Of a DNA stretch of 11,700 nt, positions 6,982 through 11,700 are shown in pieces. The notes beneath the pieces are model-generated. The model was not told the DNA's origin. It did not search any database and was given only the letters and a program-made list of their open reading frames with translations. Positions within the stretch are counted from its first letter, which is position 1. Each line of letters begins with the position of its first letter. Origin of the DNA: Spirochaetota bacterium (GTDB lineage Bacteria; Spirochaetota; Spirochaetia; Treponematales; Treponemataceae); assembly GCA_029571425.1 (NCBI GenBank), contig JAKPSR010000418.1, positions 1 through 11,700 of the forward strand, given 5' to 3'. Made by a program: the position numbers and the translations under genes.

Positions 6982-8439
6982 CTAGGCTCCTTCGGTCGGC
7001 GCCGACTGCGCGGCGGGCGCCTTTACTATGGGCAGCCTGAGGGTGATCGTGCAGCCCTTGTCGTGCTCGCTTTCTACCGTGAGGCCGTCGTCGGTCTCGT
7101 AATACAGCTCGATGCGCTTGTACACGTTATAGAGGCCAAAGCCGGTCCCCGGGTTCGATACGTCGTAGTGCGAAAGGCTTCCCCTGAGCTTCGCCAGTTC
7201 CTCTTCCGTCATCCCTAGGCCGTTGTCCTCGACCGTGAAGATCATCCGGTCTCCCGTCGAGTGCCCCTTCAGCGAGATATGCCCGCGCCTGCGCGTTTTC
7301 TTTATCCCGTGGTAGATCGCGTTCTCGACGAGCGGTTGCAGGAGGAGCTTTAGCATTGACTCCTGCAGGATCTCGGGGGAAAAATCGATGTCGTATTCCA
7401 GGATGGCGCCGTACCGCATCTTCTGTATGGCGAGGTAATTCTCGACGTGCGCCTTTTCGTCCGCCACCGTGACCCAGTCCCTGCCCTTGTTCAGCGACAG
7501 CCGGAAGAAACTCGAGAGCGCGAGGGTCGTGGTGACGACGTTTTCCGTCTGCCCGTCCTCCGCGAGGGACAGGATGGTCCCGAGGGTGTTGTACATGAAG
7601 TGCGGCGCGATCTGCGCCTGAAGCGCCTTTATCTCCGCCTTCTGGAGGTTGCGCTGCTTCTGGACGTTCTGCTCGATAAGCTCGATCAGCTTTTCGGCCA
7701 TGGTGTTGAGGCTGTCCGTGAGCTCGTCGAGCTCGCTGATCTCGGGCCGCTCGACGCGAATCGACAGGTCGCCCTGCGCGATCCGGGAGGCCATCGTCTT
7801 GAGGCGGTAAATCGGCTCGTTGATGCTGCGGTTAAGCTGCCGGTAGTTGCGCAGGAGGAAGAGGAGTATCGCGAAGAAGAGCAGTACCTGGGTAAGCGTC
7901 ATCAGGTCCATCGACCGCTTGATCCTGGCGTTCTGGACGTGCGCGAGGTCAGTCTCCGCCGCGACGAATTTCTGCAAGACGTCGTAGAGGAGGTCGCTCA
8001 CCGAGGTGATCTCCCCCAGTATCTTCTCGTTCTCGCGGACGGGCCGGTCGTGGGAGATATTGTCGCCGATCATGTCCACGTAGCCTTCCATGGTCTCGAG
8101 GGTGTTGCGCGCGACCTGCACGAGGTAGCCGTTGTCCTCGCTGTTGGCGTTCCGCTCGAGCTGGTCCAGGTTGTTCTTGATCCGGTCGATCAGCGCGTAC
8201 TGGGTATTCTCCCTGAACGCCGTCTTGCCCGTCACGACGTTCCACATGGTGGTGTAGATCTCGCCCTTAAGCCTGCTCGCGAGGCTGTTCGCGCTGTACA
8301 CGTTCTCGATGATACCCTCGTACTGCTTCATCGCGATGTTGTAGTACAGGGTGTTGATGATGAAGGGGACGATGGACGCGAGGATGATGACGATGTTCGT
8401 GAACTTGAGCGCTTTGCGGATGCTATTGGTGCGCATCAT
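6982..8439 (-). CDS. YesM-type sensor histidine kinase
   Basis: This 485-residue inner-membrane kinase has TM1 at about 14-33, an extracytoplasmic region of about 145 residues (34-179), TM2 at about 180-197, a HAMP domain (about 198-252, beginning NYRQLNRSINEPIYRLK), then a His_kinase/HATPase core. The phosphorylated histidine is H280 in ALQAQIAPHFMYNTL, the N box has N373 in LLQPLVENAIYHGI, and DNGLGM (405-410) with GTGFGL (431-436) are the G boxes. The QxxPHFxYNTL form marks the LytS/YesM class. The outer region looks almost wholly helical and lacks a recognisable ligand-binding fold, which suits a kinase that reads a separate binding protein. That partner is encoded 15 bases upstream. Two adjacent ATG codons (8439 and 8436) can start it. 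An AGGGG about seven bases before serves either. Confidence 0.93.
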   Translation of the reverse strand: MMRTNSIRKALKFTNIVIILASIVPFIINTLYYNIAMKQYEGIIENVYSANSLASRLKGEIYTTMWNVVTGKTAFRENTQYALIDRIKNNLDQLERNANSEDNGYLVQVARNTLETMEGYVDMIGDNISHDRPVRENEKILGEITSVSDLLYDVLQKFVAAETDLAHVQNARIKRSMDLMTLTQVLLFFAILLFLLRNYRQLNRSINEPIYRLKTMASRIAQGDLSIRVERPEISELDELTDSLNTMAEKLIELIEQNVQKQRNLQKAEIKALQAQIAPHFMYNTLGTILSLAEDGQTENVVTTTLALSSFFRLSLNKGRDWVTVADEKAHVENYLAIQKMRYGAILEYDIDFSPEILQESMLKLLLQPLVENAIYHGIKKTRRRGHISLKGHSTGDRMIFTVEDNGLGMTEEELAKLRGSLSHYDVSNPGTGFGLYNVYKRIELYYETDDGLTVESEHDKGCTITLRLPIVKAPAAQSAPTEGA

Positions 8440-8454
8440 CGCCGGCCCCTGACT

Positions 8455-9429
8455 TCAGTATCCACGGTTGGGGATCGCGTCCACGGCGCCGAATTCGTCG
8501 AATGTCGTCTCCTCGATGTACGTCCGTTTCGACACCGGCTCCCCGGCGACGATCTTCCGCGCCAGCTCCATCACTTGGGGCCCGCTATTCGGGTTGCACT
8601 CGATGACGCAGTTGATCATGCCAACCTTAAGGTAATTGATGCTCCGCTGCGTCGCGTCGACCGATATGATCGCGATGTCCTTACCGGGTTTGATCCCCGC
8701 CTCGCGCAGCACCTCGATCGCCCCGAAGGTCATGTCGTCGTTATGCGAGTAGATCACGTCGATGTCCTTGGGGTCGTAGCGGGTCAGGACCTTTTGCATG
8801 AGCTCGCGGCCCTTGCTGGCCATGAAGTCGCCGTCCTCGCTGAAGATCACCTTGAATTTCGGGTAGGCGGAAAGCACTTCGCGAAACCCCTCGTAGCGCC
8901 CAATGGCGGGGGTCGATTTCGCGGTGCCGGCCATCTCCACGATGTTGATGGGGCCCGGATCGTTCTTATACTTCTTTATTAGGAATTCCCCCGCGCGGCG
9001 GCCCTCGAGGGTAAAGTCGGAGGAAAGCGCGCACGCGTAGAGGCTTTCGTCTTTCGTGTGAATCATCCGGTCCACGAGGATGACGGGAATGCCGGCCGCC
9101 TTGGCCTCGCCGAGCACGGTGTCCCAGCCGGTCTCCACCAGCGGCGAGAACGCGATCACGTCTACCTTATACGCGATGAAGGAACGAAGCGCCTTGATCT
9201 GGTTCGCCTGATACTGCATGGCGTCCTCGAACATGATCTTGATGCCCGCTTCCTTCGCCGCCTCGGTTATGGAAAGGCTGTTGCGGGTGCGCCAGGTGCT
9301 CTCGTCCCCGAGCTGGGAATAGCCGAGCACGATAAGCTTGTCCTCGCCCGAGTTGCGCCTGCCGCGTGAGCAGGCGAAAACGGTCAGGAGACAGAGGATA
9401 CCAACGACTATGCGGATAGGGCGAACCAT
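8455..9429 (-). CDS. YtfQ-like sugar-binding lipoprotein, likely sensor subunit
   Basis: The 324-residue product is a periplasmic-binding-protein (Peripl_BP_4 class) lipoprotein. Its signal MVRPIRIVVGILCLLTVFAC places the lipidated cysteine at C20. It aligns well by eye with E. coli YtfQ, the galactofuranose-binding protein: LIVLGYSQLGDESTWRTRNS (32-51), NQIKALRSFIAYKVDVIAFSPLVETGWD (76-103), the ligand-site pair D120-R121 in VILVDRMI, INIVEMAGTA, YSHNDDMTFGAIEVLREAG (228-246) and the C-terminal NRGY. The gene is first in a kinase-regulator operon rather than next to permeases, and a second binding protein heads the divergent importer, so a sensing role is inferred. The frame is open upstream to 9483, but the ATG at 9429 has GGAAGG seven bases before it. 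The upstream start would also lie inside or ahead of the promoter at 9452-9479. The ligand may be galactofuranose or another hexose. Confidence 0.9.
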   Translation of the reverse strand: MVRPIRIVVGILCLLTVFACSRGRRNSGEDKLIVLGYSQLGDESTWRTRNSLSITEAAKEAGIKIMFEDAMQYQANQIKALRSFIAYKVDVIAFSPLVETGWDTVLGEAKAAGIPVILVDRMIHTKDESLYACALSSDFTLEGRRAGEFLIKKYKNDPGPINIVEMAGTAKSTPAIGRYEGFREVLSAYPKFKVIFSEDGDFMASKGRELMQKVLTRYDPKDIDVIYSHNDDMTFGAIEVLREAGIKPGKDIAIISVDATQRSINYLKVGMINCVIECNPNSGPQVMELARKIVAGEPVSKRTYIEETTFDEFGAVDAIPNRGY

Positions 9430-9451
9430 GCGATAACCTTCCAGAATCTGT

Positions 9452-9479
9452 ATTTTATCATATCTATCGTGGATGGCAA
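9452..9479 (-). promoter_or_regulatory. Extended -10 promoter for the sensor operon
   Basis: On the - strand TTGCCA (9479-9474) is followed after 16 bases by TAAAAT (9457-9452), which is preceded by TG at -15/-14 to give TGaTAAAAT. Transcription would begin near 9446, leaving a short leader that holds GGAAGG (9442-9437) ahead of the ATG at 9429. The match is strong for both boxes and suggests activator-independent basal expression of the sensor operon. Confidence 0.65.
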
Positions 9480-9560
9480 CCAAAAACCGATACGAGGCCG
9501 TTCCTGAAGAAAACGTAGCGGATCAGTAAAAAAGTCTAGATATCGGTAACGGGAAGTCCC

Positions 9561-9609
9561 GGCGCCCAAAGAATTCGTACCAAGTCCGAAAGGATGTAGG
9601 TGGCGCCCA
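9561..9609. promoter_or_regulatory. Paired direct repeat GGCGCCCA, candidate regulator sites
   Basis: GGCGCCCA occurs at 9561-9568 and again at 9602-9609, 41 bases apart, close to four helical turns. Both copies lie between the divergent start codons and upstream of the importer gene. AraC-type activators often bind direct repeats on one face of the helix, so the YesN-type regulator is a candidate binder. This is inferred; the core is short and GC-rich, so chance is possible. Confidence 0.3.
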
Positions 9610-9637
9610 CGGAAAAGTGGCCTCTAAATAAGTATAG

Positions 9638-9649
9638 GGGCGTACGCCC
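9638..9649. promoter_or_regulatory. 12-bp perfect palindrome, candidate operator or leader hairpin
   Basis: GGGCGTACGCCC is a perfect 12-base palindrome located 28 bases before the start codon of the importer's binding-protein gene. It lies just after an AT-rich AAATAAGTATAG segment (about 9626-9637) that could serve as a -10 region with no good -35. The palindrome would then sit at or just after the transcription start, where a repressor could act. A role only as flanking sequence cannot be excluded. Confidence 0.35.
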
Positions 9650-9677
9650 TGGGAGAAATGAAAACGGAGGACGAACG

Positions 9678-10688
9678 ATGAAGAGGATTGTAAAGATCGG
9701 CATTCTGGCCCTTTTGGCCATGGCTATGCTGGCTCCGGCGACGGTTTTCGCCGCCAAGAAAGCGAAGGGTGGACTGATTAAGGTCGGTATCGTGAATCTG
9801 CCGCCGGAGGAGTCCGGGTATCGGCAGGCCAACGTCGAGGACATGAACGCCGTCTTCTCGAAGGCGAACGGCTATGACGCGAAGCAGACCAACACCGGCG
9901 ACAACAGCGAGCAGATCGCCGCTGCGCAGGGCTACATCCGCGACGGCGTCGACTATCTCCTTATCTCGGCCGCGAACGCGTCCGGTTGGGACAACGTCCT
10001 GAAGTCCGCCAAGAAAGCGGGCGTCACCGTGTTCCTCTTTGACCGCCTTATCGACACCGCGCCCGCGAACTACCAGGCCGCGCTCGTCTCGGACATGAAG
10101 ACCGAGGGAAACACCGCCATGAACTGGGTGCTGAGCCAGAAGCTCCCCAAGTACAACGTGATCCTCATCCGCGGCCAGCTTGGTTCCGCGGCTGAGCTCG
10201 GGCGCAGCGCCGCGGTTCTCGCCGCCCGCGACGCCGGCAAGATCACCATCGTCGCCGACGGTACCGGTGGCGACAGCTGGAGCCTTGAGGAAGCCCGCAA
10301 GGTCGTCGAGGCCGCGATCGCCGCTAAGAAGGATTTCAACGTGATCTACGCCGAGAACGACGGCATGGCCCAGGGTGCCGTCCAGGCGCTCGACGCGGCC
10401 GGCATCACCCACGGCAAGAACGGCAAGGTCAAGATCCTCGGGTTCGACTTTAACCGCTTCGCGCTCCGCAACGTGCAGGCCGGCTACTGGGATTGCGACG
10501 TCCAGTGCAGCCCGCGCCAGGCCGGCGAGATCTCTCGCTGGATCAAGGACGCCGCCGCTGGCAAGGCGCTCCCGACCGGCATCGTGTATCAGAAGGAAAT
10601 CTTCGCGGACACCGCGACGATCACCGACGACATCATCAAGAACCTCGGCCTTAACGCCGATCCCGGAAAGGGCGTGATCACGAAGTAA
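9678..10688 (+). CDS. Periplasmic sugar-binding protein of a CUT2 ABC importer
   Basis: The 336-residue product is a Peripl_BP_4-class sugar-binding protein exported by a Sec signal (residues 1-25, with VFA before the likely cleavage and no lipobox cysteine). It delivers sugar to the importer whose ATPase follows. Landmarks are LIKVGIVNLPPEESGYRQAN (33-52), the SEQIAAAQGYIRDGVDYLLI hinge-lobe region, the D122-R123 ligand pair in VFLFDRLID, VIYAENDGMAQGAVQALDAAG (222-242) and ILGFDFNRFALRNV. It is related to, but clearly diverged from, the YtfQ-like lipoprotein across the divergent promoter. Codons are strongly biased (GCC, AAG, GAC, ATC dominate), as in highly expressed genes. The frame is open to 9600, but ATG at 9678 follows ACGGAGGACGAACG and begins exactly at the signal peptide. 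The ligand may be galactofuranose-like, given the YtfR-like ATPase. Confidence 0.92.
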   Translation: MKRIVKIGILALLAMAMLAPATVFAAKKAKGGLIKVGIVNLPPEESGYRQANVEDMNAVFSKANGYDAKQTNTGDNSEQIAAAQGYIRDGVDYLLISAANASGWDNVLKSAKKAGVTVFLFDRLIDTAPANYQAALVSDMKTEGNTAMNWVLSQKLPKYNVILIRGQLGSAAELGRSAAVLAARDAGKITIVADGTGGDSWSLEEARKVVEAAIAAKKDFNVIYAENDGMAQGAVQALDAAGITHGKNGKVKILGFDFNRFALRNVQAGYWDCDVQCSPRQAGEISRWIKDAAAGKALPTGIVYQKEIFADTATITDDIIKNLGLNADPGKGVITK

Positions 10689-10732
10689 TCGTCCCGTAAG
10701 GCGATTAACCACGATCAGTAGGTTGTGTTAAG

Positions 10733-10770
10733 CGGTGCGGCGTTTGGGTCGATTCCCTCGCGCCGCACCG
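10733..10770 (+). repeat. Intercistronic hairpin 1
   Basis: CGGTGCGGCG (10733-10742) is perfectly complementary to CGCCGCACCG (10761-10770), giving a ten-base stem with an 18-base loop. It lies 44 bases after the binding-protein stop and directly abuts hairpin 2. No T-run follows it. Its likely effect is protecting the upstream message from 3' decay, or forming part of a switch with hairpin 2. Confidence 0.75.
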
Positions 10771-10771
10771 G

Positions 10772-10815
10772 GCGGTGCTGTTTACCGAACCAGACGGTGC
10801 GGTAAACAGCACCGC
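10772..10815 (+). repeat. Intercistronic hairpin 2 (16-bp stem)
   Basis: GCGGTGCTGTTTACCG (10772-10787) pairs perfectly with CGGTAAACAGCACCGC (10800-10815) around a 12-base loop, a very stable stem. It is followed by TTGTACTTTACG, too poor in T for a strong intrinsic terminator. It sits 22 bases before the ATPase Shine-Dalgarno. Partial termination or transcript protection would give more binding protein than ATPase, as is usual in ABC importer operons. Confidence 0.8.
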
Positions 10816-10837
10816 TTGTACTTTACGCGGGAATCAG

Positions 10838-10845
10838 AAGGAGGT
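10838..10845 (+). promoter_or_regulatory. Strong ribosome binding site fixing a TTG start
   Basis: AAGGAGGT is nearly the full anti-Shine-Dalgarno complement and stands six bases before TTG at 10852. The next in-frame ATG (10876) lies 30 bases away, so the TTG start is preferred. Confidence 0.7.
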
Positions 10846-10851
10846 CCCTCA

Positions 10852-11700
10852 TTGCAGTCGGAAAAGGTGCTTGAAATGCAGGGGATCTGCAAGACCTTTC
10901 CAGGGGTCAAGGCCCTGTCCAACGTGAACTTCGCGCTTCGAAAGGGCGAGGTTCATGCCCTTATGGGCGAAAACGGGGCGGGCAAATCCACGCTGGTAAA
11001 GGTCATGACGGGCGTATACGAGAAGGACGCCGGTCATATCGCCGTCGAAGGAAAAGCCGTTCACTTCAAGTCGCCGCAAGAGGCGCAAAATAGCGGCATC
11101 GGCACGGTCTATCAGGAAATAACCCTGTGCCCCAATTTGACCGTCGCGGAAAACATGTATATCGGCCGGGGAAAGGGCGCGCTCGTGCAATGGAAGCGCA
11201 TGAACGCGAACGCGGCGAAGCTGCTCGACTCGCTCGGCATCCCGGCGCGGCCGACGCAGCAGCTCTCAAGCTGCTCGCTCGCGGTCCAGCAGATGATTGC
11301 GATCGCGCGCGCGATCGACATGGATTGTAAAATTCTCGTCCTTGACGAGCCGACGTCCTCCCTTGACGAGGACGAGGTTCGCAAATTGTTCGAGCTTATG
11401 CGTGAACTCAAGTCTCGCGGAGTGGGCATCGTCTTTATCACCCACTTCCTCGATCAAGTATATGAAATCTCGGATAGGATCACGGTCCTTCGCAACGGCG
11501 AGCTGATCGGCGAGTACGAGGCCGCATCGCTTCCCCAATTCGAGCTGGTCTCCAAGATGATGGGAAAGGCGCTCGAGGACGTGGAGAGCATGAAGAAGCG
11601 CGAGGTCTCGGCGAACTCCGGCGAGGCCCCCGTCTTCGAGGCCGCGGGGCTTTCGAGCAGCGCGGGGGTGAAGCCCTTTAACTTCGCGATCAGGAAGGGC
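10852..11700 (+). CDS. ytfR: Sugar ABC importer ATPase, YtfR-like, 5' part
   Basis: The visible 283 residues are the first ATPase domain and the start of the second in a double-ATPase CUT2 subunit (about 500 residues when complete); the gene runs off the right edge. Motifs are Walker A GENGAGKST (39-47), Q-loop Q88 in VYQE, Walker B ILVLDEP (161-167, with the catalytic-position E166) and the switch histidine H198 in ITHFLDQVYEISDRITVLRNG. The ABC signature is CSLAVQQ (141-147) rather than LSGGQ, as in E. coli YtfR, where the equivalent is SVAMQQ. Closest kinship by eye is YtfR (FPGVKAL, GIGTVYQE, HFLDQVY and SDRITVLRNG). It powers uptake of the sugar delivered by the binding protein encoded upstream. 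Permease genes like ytfT and yjfF are expected downstream. Start codon TTG is set by the strong ribosome site. Confidence 0.9.
   Translation, partial: MQSEKVLEMQGICKTFPGVKALSNVNFALRKGEVHALMGENGAGKSTLVKVMTGVYEKDAGHIAVEGKAVHFKSPQEAQNSGIGTVYQEITLCPNLTVAENMYIGRGKGALVQWKRMNANAAKLLDSLGIPARPTQQLSSCSLAVQQMIAIARAIDMDCKILVLDEPTSSLDEDEVRKLFELMRELKSRGVGIVFITHFLDQVYEISDRITVLRNGELIGEYEAASLPQFELVSKMMGKALEDVESMKKREVSANSGEAPVFEAAGLSSSAGVKPFNFAIRKG

Larger units (their letters stand above)
9430..9677. other. Divergent intergenic control region
   Basis: These 248 bases separate the sensor operon from the importer operon. The left part holds the leftward extended -10 promoter. The rest holds the GGCGCCCA repeats, the AT-rich segment near 9626-9637 and the GGGCGTACGCCC palindrome. 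No convincing -35 is seen for the rightward gene, which fits an activator-dependent promoter. No protein-coding gene was recognised here. Confidence 0.6.

Noticed and set aside
7447..8982. Long + strand open frame (511 codons) opposite the kinase and lipoprotein genes
   Set aside because: It overlaps two clear genes on the other strand, has low-complexity Arg/Val/Asp/His-rich sequence and no sensible ribosome site or homology.
9430..9483. Upstream start at 9483 for the sensor lipoprotein
   Set aside because: It would bury the signal peptide 18 residues inside, lacks a good ribosome site and lies upstream of the best promoter.
9600..9677. Upstream start at 9600 for the importer binding protein
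   Set aside because: It adds 26 charged residues before a normal signal peptide, while ATG at 9678 has its own Shine-Dalgarno.
9624..10712. - strand open frame (362 codons) opposite the importer binding protein
   Set aside because: It is antisense to a confidently identified gene and has no recognisable domain. It results from strong codon bias in that gene.
10816..10830. Full intrinsic terminator after the importer binding protein
   Set aside because: The stem is strong, but the following bases (TTGTACTTTACG) are not a proper T-run, and the ATPase gene must be expressed with it. Partial termination remains possible.

Overview
The window is GC-rich (roughly 60% or more by eye) and carries ten protein-coding genes, two of them cut by the window ends. 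No tRNA, rRNA, CRISPR array, insertion sequence or phage gene was seen. The organism is a bacterium. The mix of a FemA/FemB-type aminoacyltransferase, a C_GCAxxG_C_C protein, lipoproteins with loose lipoboxes, a YesM/YesN two-component pair and ribose/galactose-class (CUT2) sugar importers best suits a high-GC member of the Spirochaetota. That is an inference from gene content at moderate confidence. A Firmicute-like or other anaerobe is not excluded, but separate Sec-secreted and lipid-anchored sugar-binding proteins fit a two-membrane cell.

Left part, + strand (1-5358). Two sulfur-assimilation genes come first: the 3' part of a cysteine synthase gene (cysK-like) and a complete O-acetylhomoserine sulfhydrylase gene (metY-like). 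After a 132-base gap with GC-rich hairpins and a plausible promoter comes a tightly packed four-gene set: a FemAB-family peptidoglycan-bridge aminoacyltransferase, a CLC-family transporter with the hallmarks of the fluoride/proton antiporter branch (CLC-F), a six-cysteine C_GCAxxG_C_C protein and an unrecognised lipoprotein. They overlap or are separated by 25 bases or less, so they are probably cotranscribed.

Middle part, - strand (5370-9429). Reading leftward there is a compact operon encoding a YtfQ-like sugar-binding lipoprotein, a YesM-type sensor histidine kinase and a YesN-type response regulator with an AraC DNA-binding domain. Its 3' end lies only 11 bases from the convergent lipoprotein gene. 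A good extended -10 promoter lies directly upstream of the binding-protein gene.

Right part, + strand (9678-11700). Divergent from the sensor operon is a sugar ABC importer operon: a Sec-secreted sugar-binding protein, then two strong adjacent RNA hairpins, then a YtfR-like double ATPase cut by the window end. The permease genes are expected just outside.

The most interesting system is the centre-right locus. A lipid-anchored binding protein of the galactofuranose (YtfQ) type is encoded with a histidine kinase and an AraC-type regulator and faces a YtfQR-like importer. The simplest reading is a three-component sugar sensor: lipoprotein binds sugar, kinase is controlled, regulator activates the divergent importer. 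It resembles in layout the XylFII-LytS-YesN xylose sensor of clostridia, but with a YtfQ-like rather than XylF-like ligand-binding partner. The hairpin pair between binding protein and ATPase probably sets their expression ratio.
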